Translations under genes and position numbers: made by a program
Part shown: piece after piece, positions 1-7,425 of the stretch
Numbering within the stretch: position 1 is the stretch's first letter
Layout: each line of letters begins with the position of its first letter
Notes under the pieces: generated by a model
Databases searched by the model: none
What the model saw: the letters and a program-made list of their open reading frames with translations, nothing else
Told to the model about the DNA's origin: nothing
NCBI GenBank assembly: GCA_000434675.1
Contig: HF988623.1
Location: 1-19,538 of the forward strand
Direction: 5' to 3'
Source: Faecalibacterium sp. CAG:1138
Lineage (GTDB): Bacteria > Bacillota > Clostridia > Christensenellales > CAG-917
Length of the DNA stretch: 19,538 nt

Positions 1-47
1 CTTCCTTACCGTACATGAGCATTTGCGAACCGCTTTTTTGTTGCTGT

Positions 48-2240
48 TTATTTTTCGTTCTCTTTTGCAAGTTTTTTGAGTTTCTTGTCGTCGAACATGA
101 TGCTGTCGGCGTTTTCATCAAAGACGTTGGCGGAAATGCGGCTGTAGAGATCGGATGTCAGGTTGGACTTGTTGGTCTCGGCAAGTTTTTCGCCGTAGGT
201 CTGAGATTTGTTGACTTTGGAAGCAAGGAGTTTTCCGTCTTTGTAGAAGCTTTCCTTGGTGAGGCCGGTGTAGCTGACTTCGCCGGTTTCCGCGTCGACG
301 GAGAAGGTTCCGTAGTTATCAGCCATGTTCAAGGTGCCGAACTTGACGATGTAGTCCATCGGAGTTTCGCCGGCGTTGAACTCTTCTTCGGTGGCGAAAA
401 TCTTTTCGCCGTCAAGGCCGAATGCCGCGAAATCGTGAGGAATGAAGCTTACTATCATAATGTGAATGCCGTAATCGGTGATGCAGTACCAGATGTTTTC
501 GGACGGAGTGGTGCTGAAACCGAAATCGGAAGCGTTTTCGGTGCTGCCGGTGTCGAAGCTACCGAGGCCTTTTTTGACGAGGGCTCTGCCTAAAGCGGTG
601 AATTCGTCAACGTAGGTGCTCTTTTCTCCTTCCGGAGTGATGAGGTAGCCGTTGCCTTTGCCGGTTACGCCGTTGTAGGTGTCGGTTGCAAACATACCCG
701 GATCGTCGTTAACTCTGTAAAGCCATTCGGTTGCAACTTCCAAGGTAGCCATCTGACGCTCGTAGGCGTTTTCGATGCTTGCCGCGGCTTCGAGGTCGGA
801 TCTGATCCAGGAAAGCACGGTCTGAACGGGAACGTCGGTGGCAACGTACGCTCTGTCAGGGCAGTTTACGTCGGTGCACTCTGCGTGCTTATCGCAATCG
901 CCGATACAGCCTTCGTTGTCGCAGGTGTGTTTGTCGCAGTCGAGTTCTTTGGTGTATTTGAGGTTGCTGACGTTGACGGTGATTTCGTTTGTCAGCATTT
1001 CTCTGACTTGTTTGTAAACTTCTTCGCTGGAGAAGTAAGCTCCGCCGCTGGCGTATTTTTTGAGTTCCGCGCTCTGCTTGTCGCTGAACTTAAGCAAAAT
1101 GTTGTAAACGTAGCCGTAGCCTTCGGTAGGATGAACGGCAATGCCGGTCACGTCGCTGCCGAGATCGGTGGCGTATTGCGAAGCGAGCTTTTCGTAGGTT
1201 TCTCTGTCGGTTGCAACTTCCAAAGCGGCTTTCTTGGAAAGCTCGGCGGCAATCTGTTCGGAAGTGAAGTTGTCGGCGAGGAGCTGGCGTTGGAAGTGAG
1301 AAAGCAGCATGCTTTCAAGCTGTTCCTCGTAGAATTTTTCGTAGTCCGAATAGTTGGTTTCGAGGTTCTTTTTCAGTTTTGCAACGGCCTTTTCGAAATA
1401 TTCGCTGTCCTTGTGTTCGGAAACGAAATCCTTATCGGTCCATTTGAGAGGAATGGTGACTGCGCCGTCGCCCAAGGTTTCGTCGTAGGTCCAGTCGGCT
1501 TCGCCTTCCGTCGGACGTTGAGATCTTGCGTCAAGGCTCTTGACGGTCAGTTCGATGCTGTAGTCCTTGCCTTCGTAGGTAACGACGAGCTTCTTTTTGC
1601 CGGTGGTAGCGGTGGACGGAATTTCCTTGACCATGTCGGAAGTGATTTCCTTGGTTTCGGTTTCGCCTTTGTCGTTGGTGATTTCGATTTGGAAATCGTT
1701 GATGTCGATGACGTCGCCCACTTTGTACTCGGTGGAATCGGCGGTGCTTATAACCTTGACGTTGCCGTCGTCGGTGGTGGTGCTGCCCTGATTTGCCTTG
1801 GCTTCCTTCTCGAGATCTTCGATGATGGACTTGATGGATTCTTCAAACGAATCGTTGGTGGCGTCGACTGCGTGAGCGACTTCCTGCGGATGAAGCAGTT
1901 TTTCGACGGAGGCAATATCGTTGCCGAAGCTCATGCTTTTGCCATTAAGATAGTACTTGGCGTAAAGCACCAACAGCTTTCTTTGCGCAAGGCTCTTGGT
2001 GAGGAGCTTGAAGGTTTCCTCATAGGTGTAGCCGTAGTAGTAAACGTAATAATAGCCGTAGCTGTTGAAGGAAGACAGAACGTCGCCTCTGGTTACGGTG
2101 TCGGTATGTTCGCCGAAAGATACGGTCGCAAGAACCTTTTTGGAAACTCTTTCGTCGTTTTTAGTGATGATGTCGCACCCTGCAAACACAGTGGCCAGAA
2201 CGAGGACCACAAGCAAAATTGCAACAAACTTTTTCTTCAT
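48..2240 (-). CDS. Large foldase-like (SurA/PrsA/PpiC-type) lipoprotein with Ig-like insert
   Basis: This 730-residue protein has a lipoprotein signal peptide (residues 1-22, lipobox VFAGC, lipidated Cys22), so it should be anchored on the outer face of the membrane. Residues 36-145 resemble the SurA/PrsA N-terminal chaperone domain, including a start strand, a helix and the AQRKLLVLYAK helix. Residues 160-235 look like a bacterial Ig-like domain (strands around YKVGDVIDI and KKKLVVTYEG). Residues 370-384 (HPTEGYGYVYNILLKF) and 584-600 (WYCITDYGIHIMIVSF) resemble the first and last strands of a parvulin prolyl isomerase, separated by about 200 residues that hold a six-cysteine cluster (435-460). 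The position after glmU-pth-mfd is where clostridia often have a PrsA-type isomerase, which supports the call. The ATG has an AGGAGA site 7 bases upstream. Isomerase activity is uncertain because the parvulin domain is interrupted. Confidence 0.6.
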   Translation of the reverse strand: MKKKFVAILLVVLVLATVFAGCDIITKNDERVSKKVLATVSFGEHTDTVTRGDVLSSFNSYGYYYVYYYGYTYEETFKLLTKSLAQRKLLVLYAKYYLNGKSMSFGNDIASVEKLLHPQEVAHAVDATNDSFEESIKSIIEDLEKEAKANQGSTTTDDGNVKVISTADSTEYKVGDVIDINDFQIEITNDKGETETKEITSDMVKEIPSTATTGKKKLVVTYEGKDYSIELTVKSLDARSQRPTEGEADWTYDETLGDGAVTIPLKWTDKDFVSEHKDSEYFEKAVAKLKKNLETNYSDYEKFYEEQLESMLLSHFQRQLLADNFTSEQIAAELSKKAALEVATDRETYEKLASQYATDLGSDVTGIAVHPTEGYGYVYNILLKFSDKQSAELKKYASGGAYFSSEEVYKQVREMLTNEITVNVSNLKYTKELDCDKHTCDNEGCIGDCDKHAECTDVNCPDRAYVATDVPVQTVLSWIRSDLEAAASIENAYERQMATLEVATEWLYRVNDDPGMFATDTYNGVTGKGNGYLITPEGEKSTYVDEFTALGRALVKKGLGSFDTGSTENASDFGFSTTPSENIWYCITDYGIHIMIVSFIPHDFAAFGLDGEKIFATEEEFNAGETPMDYIVKFGTLNMADNYGTFSVDAETGEVSYTGLTKESFYKDGKLLASKVNKSQTYGEKLAETNKSNLTSDLYSRISANVFDENADSIMFDDKKLKKLAKENEK

Positions 2241-2284
2241 AAATTGTTCTCCTAATAAATTTAATTAAGAAATTGTACTTACCT

Positions 2285-2313
2285 ATTATACAAAAAATAA
2301 ATCGTATACGCAA
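2285..2313 (-). promoter_or_regulatory. Sigma-A-type promoter of the foldase lipoprotein gene
   Basis: On the minus strand TTGCGT (2308-2313) and TATAAT (2285-2290) are separated by exactly 17 bases. Transcription should start near 2278, leaving a leader of about 38 bases with the AGGAGA ribosome binding site. The promoter sits between the mfd stop and the foldase start, so the foldase can be expressed independently of mfd. Confidence 0.7.
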
Positions 2314-2359
2314 TCAAAATGCAAGGTTTTTTCTGTTTTTCGGACAAGTTTTGCCTCTT

Positions 2360-5300
2360 CTAGGCCAATCCGCGCTCGAAAAATGCGATAAGACGCACCA
2401 AATTGTCCTCAACGTCCACGCTCGGCAGGTTAAACAGCAGCGCCGGCGGCTCGGCCACGAGGCGAACGGTCTGTTTGTTTTTGTCCACGATTTCCACGAG
2501 ATCGGCGTTCTTGAAAAAGTCCTCGGAAAGGGCTATTTCCGCCTTCTTTCGGCTTAAGGTAACCCTCGTCGCCGAAAAGCCCGAAACGAGCGCTTTCAGG
2601 TACGCCACGTTTATCAGATTCACCAGCGGTTTCGGCGGTTCGCCGTACGTTGCCCGAATGCCCGCAAGCAGTCTGTCCTTGTCTTCCTTGTTTCTGATTT
2701 CCGCGATTTTTTTGTAGATACGAAGCCTGTCGGACGCCGAAACGTAGCCGTCGCCGACGTATGCGTTGCAATCCACCTTCATTTCCACTTCCGCGCTCTC
2801 TGCCGTTCGTCCGAAACGGATTTCGTCCACCGCTTCTCTCAGAAGCCGCGTATACATCTCGTAACCGACGCCCGCAATATGCCCGTGCTGTTCGGCACCC
2901 AGAAGGTTGCCTGCGCCGCGAAGCTCCAGATCCCTCAGAGCTATCTTGAAGCCGCTGCCGAACTCGTTGTAGTCCATAAGCGAAGTCAGCCTTTTTGCCG
3001 CTTCTTCGGAAACCACTTTGTTTTCCCTCGTGGTGAAATAGGCGTGAGCAAGCTGTCCGCTTCGCCCGACGCGCCCCCTCAGCTGATAGAGCTGCGCCAA
3101 ACCGAACCTGTCGGCGTCCACCACGAAAAGGGTGTTTGCGTCGGGGAGGTCTATGCCGTTTTCGATGATGGTCGTCGACACCAGGACGTCGGCTTCACGC
3201 TGATAAAACCGCGTTATCCTTTCGTCAAGCATAGGTCCCGACATCTGCCCGTGCGCAACGATTATCTTCGCCGCGCCGCCCGCAAGATTCTGCACTTTCG
3301 ACGCAAACGAATCTATCGTTTCGACGTAGTTATACAGCACCAAAACCTGTCCGCCACGGCCGATTTCTCTCAAAATCGCGTCTTTTAAGAGGTTGTCAGA
3401 GTATTCGGTGACGTAGGTTTCCACCGGCAGCCTGCCCGTCGGCGGAGTTTCAAGAAGACTTATGTCCCTTATGCCGTTGAGGCTCATTGACAGCGTCCTC
3501 GGGATAGGCGTTGCCGACATGGTGATTATGTCGACGTCCTTTTTCAGAAGTTTAAGTTTTTCCTTATGCTCGACACCGAAACGCTGCTCCTCGTCCAGCA
3601 CCAGAAGGCCAAGATCGTCGAATTTGACGTCCTTCGACAGCAATCTGTGCGTGCCGACGAGCACGTTGGTCAACCCAAGCTCGACATTTTCCAGAATTTC
3701 ATCGGCTTGCTTTTTGTTTTGCAGTCTGCTTAAAAGGTCCACCTTTAAGTCAAACCCCTCGATCCTCGACAGCAGGGTGTTGTAGTGCTGTTTAGCCAGA
3801 ATCGTGGTAGGCGCCAGAATAGCCGCCTGCTTTCCTGCCATAACCGCCTTGAAAACGGCGCGGAAAGCCACTTCGGTTTTTCCGAAACCGACGTCGCCGC
3901 AGATAAGCCTGTCCATAAGCTTACCTTTTTCCATATCGTCCTTGACGTCCTTTATTGCGGCTTCCTGATCGGCCGTCGGAGTGAACGGGAAGTTGTCCTC
4001 GAAAATCTTTTGCTCGGGCGTGTCCGGCGGGTAAACGAACCCTTTGATTTTGCTTCTTTCGGCGTAGAGCGCGTTGAGGCTGAACGCCAGTTTTTTGACG
4101 GAAGCGCGAACCTTCTGTTTGACTTTTTCGAACTCCTTGCCGCCTATTTTGTTGAGGCGCGGATTGTCCGAACCGGAGTATTTCGTCAGCCTGTCCATCT
4201 GATCGACGGGCAAATAAAGCATTGCCCCTTCGCGATAGCGTATGGCAACGTAATCCTTCTCCACGTCGCCCACTTTTTGCTTGACGGTTCCTTCGCAGAT
4301 ACCTATGCCGTGCACCTCATGAACCACATAATCCCCCGCTTTCGGCGCGATTAAGTGCTTTTTCGGTTTGAACACGTCTTCCGCCTTAGGTTTGCCGTAT
4401 AAGTCGTCGGCGCCCACGAGAACAAGTTTCTGGTCGTGATAAATGAAGCCGTTCGGAACGTCGAACGAGGTTGCGTATATGCCCTTTTCCACCTCGTCGG
4501 ACGGATAGGCCATAACGTCTTCCGCCTTAAGTTTTTCCGCAAGGCTCTTTGCCCGCTCCTTATTCCCCGCGCAAAGAACGACGGTGTAGCCGTTCGCGTT
4601 GAAATTTTTAAGGTCGGTTATAAGCCCCGAATAGTCGAGGTAATACCTTGTGGTAGGCCTTGCGTTGAACTTGAAAATGCTTTGCGCAGCAAACAGCGGA
4701 TTTAGCGACGTTATCTGCTGAAACGCCAACCTCTTGAAGCCGCCTATCAGCCTTACGACGCGATCTGCAGAAATGAGTGAATTTATATGCTCCGGCAAAG
4801 CTTCCTCGCCTTCGGAGAGACTTTTCACTCTCCCCTTATGCTCAAGCTCCACCAGTTTAAGCTTGTCGCTGACCAGTTTCGCTTCGTCAAAAACGATCGT
4901 CCAGTCCTTATCCAGATAGTCGAAAATCGTGCCGAGGTTGTCCGGCATAAACGGTATCAGCCAGCACAGACTGCCGTCCACGGGATTTTGCTCCAGCTTT
5001 TGGAGCGCGTCCGCAATTATTTCCGCCACGTGTCCGCTCGCCTTCACCTTTTTCAGGCGTTCGGCCACTTTTTCGGGGTTACGGATAATTATGTCCGCCA
5101 CGGGCGGCAGATATACCGCATTTTCTTCGGCCACGCGCTCGCGGGTGTCGAAATCGAACCGCTTGACGTTTTCAACTATGTCGTCGAAAAAGCTTATTCT
5201 GACAGGATAACCCGACTGCGGATAAATTTCCACGGTGTCGCCGCGAACGGAAAATTCGCCTCGGCCGGAAAGCTCGGCCACGCGCTCGTAGCCACCCGAC

Positions 5301-5755
5301 GCCAGAATCGTCGCAATTTTTTGAGGCGTAATTTCGTCGCCGACGTTTATCGTCAGCACCGATTTTTCAAATTCCTCTCTGTCGGGAAGATATTGCTCCA
5401 GCGTTTCTGCGGAAACGACCGCCACCTGAGCTTCGCCTTTCAGTATTTTTGCAAGCGCAAAGCTGCGCTCTGCGTACAAAGCGCGGTTGCCGACCTTTTT
5501 GTAAAGCAAAACGTCGTCGCGGGACGGCAGATAAACCGCCGCTTCCCTTCCGAAATACCTGTTGAATTTTTTCGCCACGTCCTTTGCCTGCAAGCTGTCG
5601 GCCGTAACGAACAAGACCTTTGATTTTAGCTCGGCCGCAACGTGGATTTTCGCCCCCGGAGCAAGCGAAAACGCCGAGGTTGGCCTGCCACCCCGTACCG
5701 AGTAGAGCAGCGACCTGAAGTCGCCGCCGAGTTTTTCTAACGATAAAAATTGCAC
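2360..5755 (-). CDS. mfd: Transcription-repair coupling factor Mfd
   Basis: Mfd is a DNA translocase that removes RNA polymerase stalled at DNA lesions and recruits UvrA for nucleotide excision repair. The 1131 residues fit the family (E. coli 1148). Residues 1-300 are the UvrB-like N-terminal part. Residues 471-525 are the CarD-like RNA polymerase interaction domain (GDYVVHEVHGIG). The helicase core has Walker A GDVGFGKTE (620-628), the DEEQ box (721-724), SAT (747-749) and motif VI QLRGRVGRSG (891-900). The region around 935-975 fits the translocation motif, and a C-terminal autoinhibitory domain follows. The start is GTG at 5755, chosen because GGAGG lies 5 bases upstream and the N-terminus aligns with the family. 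It follows pth by 24 bases and is probably cotranscribed with it. Confidence 0.97.
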   Translation of the reverse strand: MQFLSLEKLGGDFRSLLYSVRGGRPTSAFSLAPGAKIHVAAELKSKVLFVTADSLQAKDVAKKFNRYFGREAAVYLPSRDDVLLYKKVGNRALYAERSFALAKILKGEAQVAVVSAETLEQYLPDREEFEKSVLTINVGDEITPQKIATILASGGYERVAELSGRGEFSVRGDTVEIYPQSGYPVRISFFDDIVENVKRFDFDTRERVAEENAVYLPPVADIIIRNPEKVAERLKKVKASGHVAEIIADALQKLEQNPVDGSLCWLIPFMPDNLGTIFDYLDKDWTIVFDEAKLVSDKLKLVELEHKGRVKSLSEGEEALPEHINSLISADRVVRLIGGFKRLAFQQITSLNPLFAAQSIFKFNARPTTRYYLDYSGLITDLKNFNANGYTVVLCAGNKERAKSLAEKLKAEDVMAYPSDEVEKGIYATSFDVPNGFIYHDQKLVLVGADDLYGKPKAEDVFKPKKHLIAPKAGDYVVHEVHGIGICEGTVKQKVGDVEKDYVAIRYREGAMLYLPVDQMDRLTKYSGSDNPRLNKIGGKEFEKVKQKVRASVKKLAFSLNALYAERSKIKGFVYPPDTPEQKIFEDNFPFTPTADQEAAIKDVKDDMEKGKLMDRLICGDVGFGKTEVAFRAVFKAVMAGKQAAILAPTTILAKQHYNTLLSRIEGFDLKVDLLSRLQNKKQADEILENVELGLTNVLVGTHRLLSKDVKFDDLGLLVLDEEQRFGVEHKEKLKLLKKDVDIITMSATPIPRTLSMSLNGIRDISLLETPPTGRLPVETYVTEYSDNLLKDAILREIGRGGQVLVLYNYVETIDSFASKVQNLAGGAAKIIVAHGQMSGPMLDERITRFYQREADVLVSTTIIENGIDLPDANTLFVVDADRFGLAQLYQLRGRVGRSGQLAHAYFTTRENKVVSEEAAKRLTSLMDYNEFGSGFKIALRDLELRGAGNLLGAEQHGHIAGVGYEMYTRLLREAVDEIRFGRTAESAEVEMKVDCNAYVGDGYVSASDRLRIYKKIAEIRNKEDKDRLLAGIRATYGEPPKPLVNLINVAYLKALVSGFSATRVTLSRKKAEIALSEDFFKNADLVEIVDKNKQTVRLVAEPPALLFNLPSVDVEDNLVRLIAFFERGLA

Positions 5756-5779
5756 TTTTTCCTCCGAAAAAGTTTGATG

Positions 5780-6355
5780 CTAATTTTTTGCTTCCCCGTT
5801 ATATAACCGCATCACCAGCTCGAAGTCGTCGGTTTCGACGTACTTTTTGACGGCTTCCGCCGCCCTCGTCGTCATTTCCGAAACCACCGCTTCCGAGGTT
5901 TTCGGCACCTTGCTAAGCACGTAGTTCATGAGAGGGATTTCGCCTTTGTCCGAGGCAATCCCCAGCCTTACGCGCTTGAAGTTTTTGGTTCCCAAAAGCT
6001 CGACGATGTTCTTCATGCCGTTGTGGGTGCCGCCGCTGCCCTCGGCACGGAGCCTGAGCGTCCCAGTAGGAAGATCGACGTCGTCGTAAACGACCACCAC
6101 GTCCTCAGGCGTTGCCTTGTATTTTCCCACCAGCTCTCTTGCCGCCTCGCCCGACAAATTCATATACGTCTGCGGCAGTGCCAGCACGATTTTTTCGTCG
6201 TTAAAATGCCAAATCGCGGTTTTAGACTTACATTCCGAAGTCTTAAACTTGACGTTCAGCATTTCGGCAAGTTTTTCGAGAGTGGCAAAGCCCATGTTGT
6301 GCCAAGTCCCTTCGTACTTCTTGCCGTAGTTTCCGAGGCCGATGATGATCTTCAT
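5780..6355 (-). CDS. pth: Peptidyl-tRNA hydrolase
   Basis: Pth hydrolyses peptidyl-tRNA released by stalled ribosomes and recycles the tRNA. The 191-residue protein has the family N-terminus GLGNYGKKYEGTWHN, with Asn9 and the catalytic His19 and Asn20, the YDDVDLPTG segment with the catalytic Asp, and GGTHNGMKNI. The usual GNPG turn is GNYG here, a minor change. The gene starts 4 bases after the glmU-like stop, so translational coupling is likely. In Bacillus this gene is spoVC and sits in the same glmU-pth-mfd order, although prs, which commonly lies between glmU and pth, is absent here. Confidence 0.96.
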   Translation of the reverse strand: MKIIIGLGNYGKKYEGTWHNMGFATLEKLAEMLNVKFKTSECKSKTAIWHFNDEKIVLALPQTYMNLSGEAARELVGKYKATPEDVVVVYDDVDLPTGTLRLRAEGSGGTHNGMKNIVELLGTKNFKRVRLGIASDKGEIPLMNYVLSKVPKTSEAVVSEMTTRAAEAVKKYVETDDFELVMRLYNGEAKN

Positions 6356-6359
6356 AAGT

Positions 6360-7322
6360 TTACGTTTTCCTTTTTTGTTTGACTTGTTGAGTCGTTCTTT
6401 CTATGCAAAATGCGCCGTCCGGCAAATCCTTGGTTACGGTGCTTCCCGCCGCTATATACGCGCCGTCGCCCACCTTAAGCGGAGCAACGAGATTGACGTT
6501 CGCGCCGATAAACGCGCCCTTCCCCACAACGGTTTTGTGCTTTTTGAAGCCGTCGTAATTGCAGAACACCGCGCCGCACCCGACGTTTACGTTGTCCCCC
6601 ACCTCGGCGTTCCCGACGTAAGCAAGGTGCGCCGCCTTAACTCCGTCGCCGAGTTTGGAGGCTTTGATCTCCACAAAATCGCCTATGCGGCAATTTTTGC
6701 CTATTTCGCTGCCTTCCCTTACGTAAGCGAAAGGCCCGACGGTGCTGTTTTCGCCTATGCGACTGTTTTCTATAACCGAATCGGTGATTTTTGCGCCGCG
6801 ACAAACGTGGCTGTTACCTTTGATTTTGACGTTTCCGCAAAGAATCGCGCCCGGCTCTATCGTGGCTGTAAAATCCGCTTCCGCGTCCCCGAAGCACAGC
6901 ACGCCGCTCCTTTCGAGCTTCTCTTTTGCACGCTTTCTTATTTCATTATACACCATGTTTACGGAACTTGTATCGTTTGCTCGCAAAAAATATTTCTCCG
7001 CCGCCGCATATTTCGGATCGACTTCGGCGTTTTCTCTGACGATATAGCCCGCGCCGAGCATTAAAGACGGAATATTCCTTCTCTTCAGGGCCTTCGCCGC
7101 GCCGACGATCATATCCTCCGTCACCAGCGCCATATCCGCGTACAGCAGACAGAAAAACTTGCATTTCGGCCGTGTAACGCGCTTTTCACAGTCGAACACG
7201 GCGTGCGGAAACGCCGCAATTTCGTCCGCCAGATACTCGCCTATCGGTTTCCCGAAGATAGGACTTTTGCTCATAAAGGACGGCTCACTTATCACCGCCA
7301 CGAATATATCGGAATTTTTCAT
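6360..7322 (-). CDS. glmU: GlmU-like glucosamine-1-phosphate acetyltransferase with a degenerate uridylyltransferase domain
   Basis: Full GlmU (about 456 residues) acetylates glucosamine-1-phosphate and then couples it to UTP to make UDP-GlcNAc. This protein has only 320 residues. Residues 150-315 form a left-handed beta-helix of hexapeptide repeats close to the GlmU C-terminal domain, with equivalents of the E. coli catalytic and binding residues: Arg202 (R333), Lys220 (K351), His232 (H363), Tyr235 (Y366), Asn246 (N377) and Lys261 (K392). Residues 1-135 retain traces of the N-terminal domain (MSKSPIFGKP, LLYADMAL with Asp63 like D105, and VNMVYNEIRKRAKEKLERSGV). The LAAGxGTRM nucleotide loop is replaced by VAVISEPSFM, and about 100 residues are missing. 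Acetyltransferase activity is likely; uridylyl transfer is unlikely. The gene leads the operon with pth and mfd. No clear ribosome binding site precedes the ATG. Confidence 0.8.
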   Translation of the reverse strand: MKNSDIFVAVISEPSFMSKSPIFGKPIGEYLADEIAAFPHAVFDCEKRVTRPKCKFFCLLYADMALVTEDMIVGAAKALKRRNIPSLMLGAGYIVRENAEVDPKYAAAEKYFLRANDTSSVNMVYNEIRKRAKEKLERSGVLCFGDAEADFTATIEPGAILCGNVKIKGNSHVCRGAKITDSVIENSRIGENSTVGPFAYVREGSEIGKNCRIGDFVEIKASKLGDGVKAAHLAYVGNAEVGDNVNVGCGAVFCNYDGFKKHKTVVGKGAFIGANVNLVAPLKVGDGAYIAAGSTVTKDLPDGAFCIERTTQQVKQKRKT

Positions 7323-7327
7323 ACTCT

Positions 7328-7358
7328 ATAATACTGCAAAAAGACGTTTAAGTTTCAA
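7328..7358 (-). promoter_or_regulatory. Possible promoter of the glmU-pth-mfd operon (leaderless)
   Basis: On the minus strand TTGAAA (7353-7358) and TATTAT (7328-7333) are 19 bases apart, longer than the usual 17. The -10 box ends only 5 bases before the ATG, so transcription would start at or just inside the start codon. No Shine-Dalgarno sequence is visible, which agrees with a leaderless mRNA. The wide spacer keeps confidence modest. Confidence 0.4.
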
Positions 7359-7366
7359 AAAAACCG

Positions 7367-7395
7367 TTGTTTTCCGCTATCTTTTATGATATAAT
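7367..7395 (+). promoter_or_regulatory. Extended -10 sigma-A-type promoter of the symporter gene
   Basis: TTGTTT (7367-7372) and TATAAT (7390-7395) are 17 bases apart, and TG at 7387-7388 gives an extended -10 element (TGaTATAAT). Transcription should start near 7402, about 24 bases before the ATG at 7426. The promoter is divergent from the glmU-like gene. Confidence 0.75.
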
Positions 7396-7425
7396 TTAAT
7401 TTAACAACTTTGTTTGGGGGAAATT

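Noticed and set aside
1..26. ATG CTC ATG TAC GGT AAG on the minus strand at the left edge, a possible gene start
   Set aside because: Only about 26 bases are visible and no ribosome binding site precedes it.
885..2255. Long open frame of 456 codons on the plus strand opposite the foldase
   Set aside because: It is antisense to a gene with a lipoprotein signal, promoter and ribosome binding site; its translation has no recognisable domain and is low in complexity (Val, Phe and Gly rich).
7414..7425. TTG start four codons upstream for the symporter
   Set aside because: The TTG would overlap the GGGGG ribosome binding site; the ATG at 7426 has proper spacing.
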